Source: Streptococcus pseudopneumoniae
Lineage (GTDB): Bacteria; Bacillota; Bacilli; Lactobacillales; Streptococcaceae
NCBI RefSeq assembly: GCF_001072375.1
Contig: NZ_JVKV01000052.1
Location: 1-64,000, forward strand
Length of the DNA: 64,000 bases
Reading direction: 5' to 3'
Shown here: positions 24,850-33,251 of the stretch, in pieces
How the letters are laid out: each line of letters starts with the position of its first letter
Numbering within the stretch: position 1 is the first letter of the stretch
The notes under the pieces: generated by a model
Seen by the model: the letters and a program-made list of their open reading frames with translations, nothing else
Databases searched by the model: none
What the model was told of the DNA's origin: nothing
Made by a program: the position numbers and the translations under genes

Positions 24850-26091
24850 TTATGTTTTGTCAATGTCTGGAATGTAATCCAGCCATTTGTCTCTTTTAGG
24901 ACGAACATTTAAAGAGTAACCTGTTCGTTCTGAAATCCACTGATTGATATCAACACTGTCCGCATTGCTACCAGGTATGGTGTTAATACGATTATGTTTA
25001 GAATCTCGGTATTTGGCTTGCGAAAACATATTGAACGAAGTTACCCAATCGTCCTTGTCTTCACCAATCACACTGACATCAACTTTAAAACTTTTACACG
25101 GTGCAGTCAAACGATAAGAAGTTTGAAAGACGGGACATTTGCGGATTTGTTCCACTTCTAATTTTACTTCGTAGTAGCGGTGATGTGGTATATCGTGAAC
25201 GGAATGAATCAATTTGTTAGGGTAGACGCTGTCGCAACTTGTATCAAGCCTCGAGTGAACTTCCAAGTCTTCTCCGTTAATCGTAACCTTCAAATGATGA
25301 TTTTCAGCTTCCTCTTTTGTTTCGAAAGAGAAAGAATAGGTCAATTTTCCATCTTCCATCAATCTTGGATTAACAAACTTTGACTCAAAAACAGTTTCAC
25401 TTTTGATAAGAAAATCTTTTGTAGTCTTACGTGGAATGATGCGGATTTTGCGTCTGAAAGAGTCAAAACATCTGCCCCGACAAATAGAGTCAAACATCTC
25501 ACTTGAGACCTCTGGCAAAGAAGCGATTTCCTGAAGTTCTGGTTGGTGTTTCTTATCTAAATTTGAGATATAAGTAGCGATAAAGACTAAGGAGGTCGCT
25601 AAAAATCGGTCATATTCCTTATTTTTATAGAGTTCTTCCAGCTGGTTGACATCAATTTCCCAGCGATTCTCAATATGAGGATTTTCGATGAATTCAATAA
25701 TTTTGTAAGTTGGAGAAGTGAAAAGATCTAATATTTTACGACAAGCGACTGATTTCGAGAAATAGGCGTCATCTTCAATACTTGAAAACTGCCCTTCCAC
25801 AGTCGAAATTCGCTCTATATAATCATCTTTTTGTAAAAATTTTAGGAGGGATAGATGGATTTTTTCTGTTCCCTTACAGATTTTACTACAGTAAGGTTTA
25901 TCCAATATTTTCTCACCATCTTCTCCATTATATTTTTCATCCAACTCATCATTTGAATCATAAGACAAGATACGCAATATCATTGTTACGACACTTTCTT
26001 GGTTTTTCTTAAATTCAAAATCAGAATTTATTCTCTCAAAAAGTGAATTATTGATAATTTGGCAAAAAGTTCCTAATCGAATAAACTCCAT
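24850..26091 (-). CDS. Large protein of unknown family
   Basis: A 413-aa soluble protein. The ATG at 26091 follows GGAGGAGG; an upstream TTG is less likely. The N-terminal half is helical (MEFIRLGTFCQIINNSLFERINSDF…). Around residues 225-350 is a beta-rich stretch (KLTYSFSFETKEEAENHHLKVTINGEDLEVHSRLD). The end holds DDWVTSFNMFSQAKYRDSKH. I recognise no catalytic motif. It is transcribed divergently from the mobility genes with its own promoter region, as cargo or defence genes often are, but a regulatory or replication role is also possible. Confidence 0.6.
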   Translation of the reverse strand: MEFIRLGTFCQIINNSLFERINSDFEFKKNQESVVTMILRILSYDSNDELDEKYNGEDGEKILDKPYCSKICKGTEKIHLSLLKFLQKDDYIERISTVEGQFSSIEDDAYFSKSVACRKILDLFTSPTYKIIEFIENPHIENRWEIDVNQLEELYKNKEYDRFLATSLVFIATYISNLDKKHQPELQEIASLPEVSSEMFDSICRGRCFDSFRRKIRIIPRKTTKDFLIKSETVFESKFVNPRLMEDGKLTYSFSFETKEEAENHHLKVTINGEDLEVHSRLDTSCDSVYPNKLIHSVHDIPHHRYYEVKLEVEQIRKCPVFQTSYRLTAPCKSFKVDVSVIGEDKDDWVTSFNMFSQAKYRDSKHNRINTIPGSNADSVDINQWISERTGYSLNVRPKRDKWLDYIPDIDKT

Positions 26092-26181
26092 AGCTTTTTC
26101 CTCCTCCAACTTGTAACCACAACTTTAGGCTCTTTTCTCACAACGACAGGACAATTAGTCGGTGATATACTTAAACCATCA

Positions 26182-26221
26182 GTTAGCTAACAACATTATA
26201 CCACACCAGAGCTCAGGTGTG
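26182..26221. promoter_or_regulatory. Palindromes in the divergent promoter region
   Basis: A perfect GTTAGCTAAC (26182-26191) and a 20-bp near-palindrome CACACC-A-GAGCTC-A-GGTGTG (26202-26221) lie between the divergent genes at 26091 (minus) and 26294 (plus). They are good candidates for operators that set the switch between cargo and mobility transcription. Confidence 0.45.
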
Positions 26222-26293
26222 TTAGGAAAGGAGGACTTGCCTATCGGCGAATAAGACCAACATGCATTCCATTAAAAATAAAGGAGAAAAACT

Positions 26294-26554
26294 ATGCTTC
26301 CACAAAATACTCAAAATCAAACAGATACAATCTCTCAACTGGCGAATCCATTTCAGCTTGAAATCGCAAAAACTCTATCCAAAGATATGGCTATTCTTCA
26401 GAAGAATCAGCTTCTGACGGCAGACATTCTTAACAAAGTAGGCGACCTTTCGAAGCTCGAGGCAGATATTCTGGCAAAAACTCCCCATGCCAAGGAACGC
26501 ACAGATTTCATCATCAAGACTTTTGCTTTGGTCGCCTCCCAGCAGATAAGATAG
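26294..26554 (+). CDS. Unknown 86-aa protein, start of the mobility operon
   Basis: A mostly helical soluble protein (MLPQNTQNQTDTISQLANPFQLEIAKTLSKDM…) behind AAAGGAG. It leads a run of plus-strand genes up to the integrase. The size and position before a small membrane protein and the coupling ATPase suggest a mobilization accessory protein, but no motif confirms it. Confidence 0.65.
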   Translation: MLPQNTQNQTDTISQLANPFQLEIAKTLSKDMAILQKNQLLTADILNKVGDLSKLEADILAKTPHAKERTDFIIKTFALVASQQIR

Positions 26555-26564
26555 GAGGTTCCCT

Positions 26565-26810
26565 ATGAATGAACTTATCTTGCCCATAATTTTTGCCGTT
26601 TCTCTTGGCTTTGTGGCTGGCGTTATTGCCTTGTTGGTATATCTTGATTCTCAATCTAAAAAACAACCTGTCAAAGAGAAAAACAAAAATCTTCTTCCTG
26701 TTTACACTGAAGAAGAAATTGAACTAGCTCAATTTCTTGAAAAAAGGCAAGCCGTCAACGAGGCATTCCTCTCAGCTCAGGCGGAACTACTCAAAGAATT
26801 TCGAAAGTGA
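26565..26810 (+). CDS. Small single-TM protein of the mobility region
   Basis: An 81-aa protein: an N-terminal membrane helix (residues 4-26, LILPIIFAVSLGFVAGVIALLVY), then a charged helical tail (EEEIELAQFLEKRQAVNEAFL). AGGAGG lies eight bases before the ATG. It starts 10 bp after the upstream stop. It may anchor the transfer complex in the membrane. Confidence 0.65.
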   Translation: MNELILPIIFAVSLGFVAGVIALLVYLDSQSKKQPVKEKNKNLLPVYTEEEIELAQFLEKRQAVNEAFLSAQAELLKEFRK

Positions 26811-26965
26811 AGTAATTTTTACATCACCGAACAAAACAGCAATATGATAGCACATTAACAGATATAGCACCATTCTCATCGCTCCTAATCCATAAACTGC
26901 TTATGCTCCCTTTTGCTAGCGGTTTCTGGTATGCTCGGAGCGTCACAAACAGAAAGGATTTTAAA

Positions 26966-27571
26966 ATGACACAACCAACTCAACCAAAGAAATTCAAAAC
27001 CATCCTCGCTGATGTTCCCTATATGAAGAACCAAACAGGTAGCTACGGAGCTTGCAAGCACTACAACCTGATGAGCCACGAGGAAATCCGCAATATGCCC
27101 ATAAAGGACATTGCTGCAGATAACGCCCATCTCTGGTTTTGGACTTCCAACTCTTATATGGAAGAATCTTACGATATTATTCGGGCATGGGGCTTTGAGC
27201 CAAAAAGCATTTTTACTTGGGTTAAACCAACTCTGGGCTTGGGAACTTATCTGCGAAATTCCACCGAGCATGTCATTTTCGCAACTCGCGGAAAAGCTCC
27301 TATCAAGTTTAAAGGTCAAATGAATTGGGGTTTCTTCCCTAAACAAGACCACAGTCACAAGCCCGAAGAACTCTTTGCTATCATCGAACGCTGTTCTGAA
27401 CCAGATTATTTGGAGCTCTTTGCAAGGCGACCTGTGTCTTCTAATAAAAAGTGGGCTATATGGGGTAATGAAGTTGAGAGCGACATTATTATCTCTAACT
27501 ATCCCGTTCCTAAATATTCTAAAAATCCCATTGATTACAGAAAGGCAGATGATGAAGTGTGCGAAAAATAG
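26966..27571 (+). CDS. MT-A70-family adenine methyltransferase-like protein, altered catalytic motif
   Basis: A 201-aa protein of the MT-A70 family: FKTILADVPY…GSYGACKHYNLMSHEEIRNMPI, HLWFWTSNSYMEESYDIIRAWGFEPKSIFTWVKP, GTYLRNSTEHVIFATRG and YLELFARR are the usual blocks. Active members use DPPW/DPPY to transfer a methyl group to the N6 of adenine. Here residues 16-19 are DVPY, so the first proline is replaced and activity is uncertain. The ATG at 26966 has AAAGGA upstream. On a mobile element it could protect incoming DNA from restriction. Confidence 0.85.
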   Translation: MTQPTQPKKFKTILADVPYMKNQTGSYGACKHYNLMSHEEIRNMPIKDIAADNAHLWFWTSNSYMEESYDIIRAWGFEPKSIFTWVKPTLGLGTYLRNSTEHVIFATRGKAPIKFKGQMNWGFFPKQDHSHKPEELFAIIERCSEPDYLELFARRPVSSNKKWAIWGNEVESDIIISNYPVPKYSKNPIDYRKADDEVCEK

Positions 27572-27729
27572 TTGGCTACACCTTGCTTTTCATTCTGCTG
27601 GCTTATTTGGTCAATCGGGCGGTTCACTGGCTAATCGAAATCGCCATGCCTTTGAGTCTGCTAGTTCTGTTCATTTGTGGCGGAATGCTTGCCTTTCGCT
27701 ACTGGAAAAACAAAAGAGATTGGAGGTGA
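27559..27729 (+). CDS. Short membrane protein with GTG start, overlapping its neighbour
   Basis: Frame from GTG 27559: MRKIVGYTLLFILLAYLVNR, then a second hydrophobic segment (MPLSLLVLFICGGMLAF) and the basic end RYWKNKRDWR, 56 aa. It overlaps the methyltransferase stop by 13 nt, and its stop lies 4 bp before the coupling-ATPase ATG. The two-helix hydropathy and tight packing argue for a real gene; a weak ribosome site argues for translational coupling. Probably a membrane partner of the coupling ATPase. Confidence 0.55.
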   Translation: MRKIVGYTLLFILLAYLVNRAVHWLIEIAMPLSLLVLFICGGMLAFRYWKNKRDWR

Positions 27730-27733
27730 ACCG

Positions 27734-29884
27734 ATGAAACGCCCAACAAATTTTGAAGCGTTCGAGATGGATTACACTCGCCCCGTGGAGTTCCAAGACA
27801 TACTGGATTTGATGGTGCGACTTTCAGGCTACACCAGACGCCAGCCCTTCGTTTTGGAGATTCGTTTAACGAAAAACGAGGTGCGATATTTGCTTCTCAG
27901 TAGCCCACTGGACACACCCTATTTACACAAAATGTTACAGGTTTCCAATGACATTCAGTTTTCGAAACTTCGCCCTAAAGAGCGAAAAACATTTGAAAAA
28001 GCGTGGCGTGTAGTTATCAAACGCAACCATTTTAGTCTCAAAACAGATGCCGTTGAAAATTTCACTCGTTCCTTTTTAGCACTGTGCCATCACCTCAAAC
28101 CATTGGAGGAAATCTGCGTGCAGGTTGTGGTGGGCAAGTCTCGTTCGCCAAAACCACTGGCTCGGGATTTATCGCACCTCAATGCCACTTGGTGGCAATG
28201 GATTTCAGGTAATATTCCAAAACTTTCCAAAGATGCTGACAAGTTAATTCGGGAAAAACTCCGCCACGCCCAGTTTCAATCAGATGTACGGATTGGCGTG
28301 CGAAGTGATAGCCATTTTCGTAAGAATGAGCTATACCATACCGTTTTAGGATCCTTTCGAATGTTAGAATCCAGCGGTGTCGAATTTTTTCTTAACCAGA
28401 TTTCAAGCGAGAAAGTTAATAAGGTTCAAATTCCGTGGGCTTTTCCGCTCACCCTTTCTTCGCAGGAGCTTGCCAGTTTTTGGCTTGCCCCTATTGGCGA
28501 AGGTGAGCTGGCTGGGATTGCCAATATTCACCCCAAAATTCTCCGACTGCCTTTGGGTTATAGAGTGCCAGATGTGCCTGTTCGAAAGTTTGGTGAAAGT
28601 ATCAAAAACGAACCGCTGCAGATTTTACCTCGAGACGCCACTCAACATTTATTAGTTTTAGGCGGAACGGGTGTCGGGAAATCTACCCTACTCGCCCAGT
28701 TCATTTTAACAGATATTCAGGCAGGCAGAAGCACGCTGTTAATTGACCCCAAAGGAGACTTGGTGCAAGAAGTGTTGGCTCATTTCCCAAAAGAACGGCG
28801 AGTGGATTTGGTTATCATAGACCCCAGCTCCAGCAACAAAATTATCGGTCTCAACCCCTTTGACCTGACTCGCTACACCTCGCCTGAGCTGGTGGCAGAT
28901 ATGTTGCTTAATCTTTTTCAAGAACTTTTCAGCGACAACTGGGGTATTCGCACGGTTGATGTGCTCAGCCATGCCTTAACCGTGATGGCACAAGTTGAAA
29001 ATTCTAATTTACCCCAATTACCTCAGTTTTTAACCAATCCTGTCTTTCGAAATCAACTATTAAGTCAGATTTCTGACCCTTTTCTCTTGGATTTCTGGCA
29101 GGGCTACAACCAGCTAAGTGAAGCAAACCGTGAGGTATTAATCTCGCCTGTTCTGAACAAAGTTCGTCAGCTATTATTGCGAAAAGAACTGCGAGCTATG
29201 CTTGCCTCCACTTCAAAAAAGTTTAATTTGATTGAGCTGTTCACGAGTAAAAAGGTGGTGCTGGTGAACCTTAACCGAGGGCAGATTGGGGTGACAAACG
29301 CTAAATTTATAGGGTCGCTTATTACCAACTACATCTACCAGCTAACCCTCCACCAAGCCCGTCTCGCCCCTGAAAATCGCCCTTTCCTGCCCATTTACAT
29401 TGATGAGCTGGGGCAATTCCTTAAGCTCCCTGTGGATTTGGAGGATGCCCTCGCGGTATCTCGTTCGATGAAAGTGGGCTACATTCTTGCCAGTCAGAAC
29501 TTGACGCAACTACCATCTGCTCTGCGTACCAGCATTTTGAGTAATTGTCGCAGTAAAATTATTTTCACGCTGGAACACCACGAAGCCAAGGAACTCGCCA
29601 GCCAAGCTCCAGAGCTCACTTTCGAAGATTTTATGACCCTTGCACCTTTTCACTTTTATGCCCAAATGCCTATTTTTTACAACCACTTCAAGTGGGTCTC
29701 AGGGCAAAGTCTGCCTCTTTCGAAAAATGCTCAGCCAATTGATAAACTTTATGCCGAAAGTTTGGAACGCTACGGCAACGATTTAGTCAATTTCGAAAAT
29801 ATCCCACTTCAAAACAAGAAAGATGAAACGCCGCCCAAAAACTTAGGACGGAAGAAGCGAGGAGGACAAAATGGAGAAAATTGA
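27734..29884 (+). CDS. VirD4/TraG-type coupling ATPase
   Basis: A 716-aa protein with a family-specific N-terminal half and a C-terminal conjugative ATPase domain: Walker A GGTGVGKS (310-317), LLIDPKGDL (335-343), Walker B IYIDE (554-558) and the arginine-sensor region LASQNLTQLP. Such proteins bring relaxed DNA to a type IV secretion channel. No membrane segment is obvious in it, so the small TM proteins upstream may anchor it. The ATG at 27734 has GGAGGTGA in front. The DNA here looks noticeably richer in GC than the SIR2-HerA part. Confidence 0.88.
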   Translation: MKRPTNFEAFEMDYTRPVEFQDILDLMVRLSGYTRRQPFVLEIRLTKNEVRYLLLSSPLDTPYLHKMLQVSNDIQFSKLRPKERKTFEKAWRVVIKRNHFSLKTDAVENFTRSFLALCHHLKPLEEICVQVVVGKSRSPKPLARDLSHLNATWWQWISGNIPKLSKDADKLIREKLRHAQFQSDVRIGVRSDSHFRKNELYHTVLGSFRMLESSGVEFFLNQISSEKVNKVQIPWAFPLTLSSQELASFWLAPIGEGELAGIANIHPKILRLPLGYRVPDVPVRKFGESIKNEPLQILPRDATQHLLVLGGTGVGKSTLLAQFILTDIQAGRSTLLIDPKGDLVQEVLAHFPKERRVDLVIIDPSSSNKIIGLNPFDLTRYTSPELVADMLLNLFQELFSDNWGIRTVDVLSHALTVMAQVENSNLPQLPQFLTNPVFRNQLLSQISDPFLLDFWQGYNQLSEANREVLISPVLNKVRQLLLRKELRAMLASTSKKFNLIELFTSKKVVLVNLNRGQIGVTNAKFIGSLITNYIYQLTLHQARLAPENRPFLPIYIDELGQFLKLPVDLEDALAVSRSMKVGYILASQNLTQLPSALRTSILSNCRSKIIFTLEHHEAKELASQAPELTFEDFMTLAPFHFYAQMPIFYNHFKWVSGQSLPLSKNAQPIDKLYAESLERYGNDLVNFENIPLQNKKDETPPKNLGRKKRGGQNGEN

Positions 29885-30641
29885 ACTAGCGGAAAAAGAA
29901 CGAGAGATTTTAATCCTACTCGCCCAGTGCCGTTATGCGACCACCAAGCAGATTGTTGCCCTCTATTTTCAGGATAGCCAGCATTCGCGAACTGCTTTCC
30001 GAAGAGCTAACTTGCTTTTAAACCATATCAAAAATCGCCAACTCATCAATCACCTCGAACGGCGAATCGGTGGCGTGCGAGCAGGTTCAGGCAGTTTCGT
30101 TTGGTACATCACGATAAAAGGGTTGAAAGCATTACACCGTCCACAACGCTTTAAAAATAAGTATGAACCCACCGCTCACCACTTGGAACACACGCTGGCG
30201 GTGACACAAGCGTATGTTTTTCTGAAATTGTTGGAAGAAGCTGGCAAAATCCAGCTGGAACGGTTCGATTTTGAACCCACCTGCCACCGCACCTACGCCA
30301 CCTTTTCGGGTAAGAAGATTTTTCTGAAACCTGATGCTTTTGCTCAGCTGGTTTTGGGCGAATACGAGGACAGTTATTTTTGCGAAATCGATATGGCGAC
30401 CGAAAGCCTCAACCGAGTGGTAAATCAGTGTAAAAAATACATCGCCTACTACCAAACAGGCATTGAACAGCGAGAACAAGACGGTGTGTTTCCACTGGTT
30501 CTATGGATTGTGCCGCACGACAAACGAAAAGAAGTGATTTCGAAGAAAATCGAAAGCGAGCTGAATAATTTTCAGCCAATGTTTCAGGTGGTGACGCTGG
30601 AAGAATTTAGTGAATGGATTGGAGGACGAACAGATGAATAA
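29871..30641 (+). CDS. Replication-relaxation family protein (probable relaxase-type)
   Basis: A 256-aa protein with an N-terminal winged helix (REILILLAQCRYATTKQIVALYF) followed by the family core GLKALHRPQRF…AHHLEHTLAVTQAY and a nuclease-like part with LKPDAFAQL…SYFCEIDMATES…YIAYYQTG, the acidic/Lys pattern of PD-(D/E)XK-like folds. Members of this family stand beside coupling ATPases in Gram-positive mobile elements and are thought to act in origin processing. It overlaps the ATPase gene by 14 nt with its own GGAGG site. Confidence 0.8.
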   Translation: MEKIELAEKEREILILLAQCRYATTKQIVALYFQDSQHSRTAFRRANLLLNHIKNRQLINHLERRIGGVRAGSGSFVWYITIKGLKALHRPQRFKNKYEPTAHHLEHTLAVTQAYVFLKLLEEAGKIQLERFDFEPTCHRTYATFSGKKIFLKPDAFAQLVLGEYEDSYFCEIDMATESLNRVVNQCKKYIAYYQTGIEQREQDGVFPLVLWIVPHDKRKEVISKKIESELNNFQPMFQVVTLEEFSEWIGGRTDE

Positions 30642-30756
30642 TGAAAAAGAACGAATTGTCAAAATCGGGCGAGCAACTTTTAATATTAGCCGAAAATTTG
30701 GTGGTTCGAAAAGTTTGAAAGAATTACTTGAAAAGCTGATTTTGCAGGAAAAGTAA
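30634..30756 (+). CDS. 40-aa basic peptide
   Basis: MNNEKERIVKIGRATFNISR… ends at 30756. It overlaps the upstream stop by 8 nt and has GGAGGA in front, so coupled translation is likely. It is short, basic and without a membrane segment. The pattern (helical C-terminus GGSKSLKELLEKLILQEK) resembles small transfer-accessory or DNA-binding peptides. Function unknown. Confidence 0.55.
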   Translation: MNNEKERIVKIGRATFNISRKFGGSKSLKELLEKLILQEK

Positions 30757-30831
30757 GCCCCAAAGACTGGACTTATTCGCCCTTTCGAGGTATCCTGTCC
30801 ATGGGTTAGAGTGTAATTGAAAGGAGACACG

Positions 30832-32502
30832 ATGACAAACAGCACATTAACAAAGCAAATTCCAGATTGGACAAAGGTTGAATTTGAAGGTCTGAGCGAG
30901 ATTAGTATTTTGTATTGCAGGCTTTCATCAGAAGACGCAAACGAAGGTGAATCTAACTCAATTTCCAACCAACGCTTGATTTTAAGCAAACTGGCGGAGC
31001 GAGAGAATTTGAGTAACCCAATTGTATTTTACGATGATGGCTACTCAGGTTCAAACGCCCAGCGTCCAGCTTTCCAACAAGCTCTGGCATTGGTTAAAAA
31101 CAACCAAGTTTCGAATTTTGTGGTAAAGGATTTGAGCCGTGTTTCAAGAGATTACCTGCTTTCAGGAAATCTTTTGGAGGTGGTTTTCCCTTCGAAAAAC
31201 ATTCGCTTCATTTCCCTACAAGAAAATATAGATAGCAACAAGAAATCCAGCCAAGATGCCTATCTCACACCGTTAGTTTCCCTGTTTAACAACTGGTATA
31301 GTATGCAGTGTAGCCAGAAAATTAAGCTTTCGAAACATACCAAAGCCAAAAATGGTGAAAAAATCGGCTGGATCACCCCTTATGGATACCTCAATAATCC
31401 AGAAAATCGTAAGGAGTGGTTGGTAGATGAATATGCTTCAGAAATCGTTAAACGAATATTTTCGGAGTATATTTCAGGCAGAACGCCAACCGAGATAGCT
31501 CAAGGTTTAAGGTGTGACAAAATCCTCACTCCTGCTCGCTACAAAATGAATCTGGGTGTTGCGAACTATCGGATTTTAGAGAGCGACCCTTGTTATTGGA
31601 AAACTCAGATGATTTGGCAAATATTAGAAAAAGAGGAGTATATCGGCTCAACCATTAACTTGAAAACCGCAAAAATTTCCTATAAACAGCGGAATTGTCG
31701 CATGCGACCTCGTGAAGATTGGCTAATTTTCCCAGATAGCCACGAAGCGATTATTTCGAAGGAAGATTTTGAAATTGCAAGAAAAATGATGGGACACAAG
31801 CGAGTCATTCAAAGGCAAAACTGGAAAAATAAATCAGGACACGAAAATTTGTTTGCAGGCTTGCTTTATTGCGAAAACGGACATAAACTCAGTTTTTGTC
31901 CACAAGAAAAAGCTGGTGTGAATCTCGACCATTATAAATGTTACCATTTTAAGCGAGCTGGCGATACTTGTTCGGGCGGTCACTATCTTCGTAAAGAAGT
32001 ATTGGAAAACCTAATTTTAAACGAACTTCAAGAACTGATAAACTCGTTCCAGATTAACGAAGCGGATTTATTACAACGCTTAAAAGACAAGTTTGAAATT
32101 AAAGAAACCAAGAAGTTCAGCGAACTGAAAAAACAGCTGACCAAAAATGAACAGCGAATGCTAGAGTTGGATACTATCATCCAGCGACTCTACGAAAAGC
32201 AACTGTTGGGTGAGATTGCGGACGACCGTTTCAAAAAATTGTGCGATAGTTATGAGGCGGAACAAGCCGAGTTGAAGGAAAAAGTCCAAACCGCCACCGA
32301 AACTCTTGGGATGAAAATGAAATCTGCCCACAACATTGAAAAATTTATGACAACCATTCGAAAATATACTCAGCCCGAGAAGTTGACACCGAAAATTATC
32401 AACGAATTGATTGATAAAATTATTATTCACCAACCGATTGGTAGAGGCAGGAATAGACAAATTAAACTGGAAATACACTACCGATTTATTGGTGATATTT
32501 AA
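30832..32502 (+). CDS. Large serine recombinase (element integrase/excisionase)
   Basis: A 556-aa TnpX/TndX-type recombinase. The catalytic domain has YCRLSSEDANEGESNSISNQ (nucleophile Ser), DGYSGSNAQRPAFQQ and VVKDLSRVSRDYL. The recombinase domain follows (TPYGYLNNPENRKEWLVDE), then a zinc ribbon (LLYCENGHKLSFC…KCYHFKRAGDTC), a coiled-coil and a DUF4368-type end. These enzymes integrate and excise elements with little or no duplication at the target. It is the last gene of the element, 78 bp from plsY. The ATG at 30832 has AAGGAG in front. Confidence 0.95.
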   Translation: MTNSTLTKQIPDWTKVEFEGLSEISILYCRLSSEDANEGESNSISNQRLILSKLAERENLSNPIVFYDDGYSGSNAQRPAFQQALALVKNNQVSNFVVKDLSRVSRDYLLSGNLLEVVFPSKNIRFISLQENIDSNKKSSQDAYLTPLVSLFNNWYSMQCSQKIKLSKHTKAKNGEKIGWITPYGYLNNPENRKEWLVDEYASEIVKRIFSEYISGRTPTEIAQGLRCDKILTPARYKMNLGVANYRILESDPCYWKTQMIWQILEKEEYIGSTINLKTAKISYKQRNCRMRPREDWLIFPDSHEAIISKEDFEIARKMMGHKRVIQRQNWKNKSGHENLFAGLLYCENGHKLSFCPQEKAGVNLDHYKCYHFKRAGDTCSGGHYLRKEVLENLILNELQELINSFQINEADLLQRLKDKFEIKETKKFSELKKQLTKNEQRMLELDTIIQRLYEKQLLGEIADDRFKKLCDSYEAEQAELKEKVQTATETLGMKMKSAHNIEKFMTTIRKYTQPEKLTPKIINELIDKIIIHQPIGRGRNRQIKLEIHYRFIGDI

Positions 32503-32562
32503 GTATTTAAAAAAGCGAGTTGTAGATCGCTCTGTATATAAGAATGGGACTGCTGAGCGAAG

Positions 32563-32573
32563 TATGGTATAAT
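32563..32573 (+). promoter_or_regulatory. Extended -10 promoter of plsY at the element junction
   Basis: TATGGTATAAT, with TATAAT at 32568-32573, ends six bases before the first plsY ATG, so the predicted transcript start falls on or next to the start codon. No convincing -35 is present; that region is now element DNA. Confidence 0.6.
32564..32573 (+). repeat. Possible right attachment repeat (attR core region)
   Basis: Second copy of ATGGTATAAT (see 14910-14919). It coincides with the plsY -10 element, so a chance match is possible. Confidence 0.35.
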
Positions 32574-32579
32574 AGAAGC

Positions 32580-33221
32580 ATGATGACAATAGTATTATTA
32601 ATTTTAGCTTATTTATTGGGTTCTATCCCTTCAGGACTGTGGATCGGGCAAATCTTCTTTAAGATTAATCTAAGAGAACATGGTTCTGGTAATACTGGAA
32701 CGACCAATACCTTTCGAATCCTAGGTAAGAAAGCGGGTATGGCAACCTTCGTGATTGACTTTTTTAAAGGAACCATCGCAACCTTGCTTCCACTTATCTT
32801 TCATGTTCAAGGTGTTTCACCTCTAGTCTTTGGCCTTTTAGCTGTGATTGGACATACCTTCCCAGTATTTGCAAGTTTTAAAGGAGGAAAGGCTGTCGCA
32901 ACTAGTGCTGGAGTCATTTTCGGATTTGCTCCTCTATTTTGCCTCTATCTAGCAGTTGTTTTCTTCGGCACTCTTTATCTAGGCAGTATGATTTCTCTCT
33001 CTAGTGTTACTGCTGCCCTTGCTGCTGTACTTGGGGTGATCCTCTTTCCACTTATCGGTTTCATATTGCCAAGTTACGATTTATTATTTGTAGTGATTAT
33101 CTTAGCCCTCGCAAGTCTAATTATCATTCGCCATAAGGATAATATCAATCGTATTCAAAACAAAACTGAGAACCTAGTTCCTTGGGGACTAAATCTTACC
33201 CATCAAAAACCTAAACAATAA
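32580..33221 (+). CDS. plsY: Acyl-phosphate glycerol-3-phosphate acyltransferase
   Basis: A 213-aa integral membrane enzyme that makes lysophosphatidic acid from acyl-phosphate and glycerol-3-phosphate, the first committed step of phospholipid synthesis with PlsX. The three conserved loops are present: [30 protein letters not shown] and [19 protein letters not shown]. About five to six membrane helices. Two ATG codons stand in tandem at 32580 and 32583, with no ribosome site and the -10 box right before, so translation is probably leaderless. The mobile element ends directly upstream. Confidence 0.95.
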   Translation: MMTIVLLILAYLLGSIPSGLWIGQIFFKINLREHGSGNTGTTNTFRILGKKAGMATFVIDFFKGTIATLLPLIFHVQGVSPLVFGLLAVIGHTFPVFASFKGGKAVATSAGVIFGFAPLFCLYLAVVFFGTLYLGSMISLSSVTAALAAVLGVILFPLIGFILPSYDLLFVVIILALASLIIIRHKDNINRIQNKTENLVPWGLNLTHQKPKQ

Positions 33222-33249
33222 AGCGTCAGTTTCAAACCGACGCTTTTTT
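33221..33249. terminator. Bidirectional terminator between plsY and the nucleoside transporter
   Basis: Stem AAGCGTC/GACGCTT (33221-33227 with 33239-33245) followed by TTTT on the plus strand and by a short U-rich run on the minus strand. It serves both convergent transcripts. Confidence 0.8.
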
Positions 33250-33251
33250 GT

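Larger units (their letters stand above)
14910..32573. mobile_element. Integrative mobilizable-type element inserted upstream of plsY
   Basis: About 17.7 kb of accessory DNA separates parE and the amino-acid transporter from plsY; in pneumococcus, from memory, plsY is next to parE. The right end carries a large serine recombinase ending 78 bp before plsY. Left of it are a replication-relaxation protein, a VirD4/TraG-type coupling ATPase and small membrane proteins, but no full type IV secretion gene set, so it is mobilizable rather than self-transmissible. Cargo includes SIR2-HerA, lipoproteins, a second serine recombinase and unknown genes. The boundaries are inferred from a 10-bp repeat (ATGGTATAAT) at each end and are uncertain by tens of bases. 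Confidence 0.75.

Noticed and set aside
14910-32573. Prophage or phage satellite
   Set aside because: No capsid, terminase, tail, holin or lysin genes; the mobility genes are of conjugative type.
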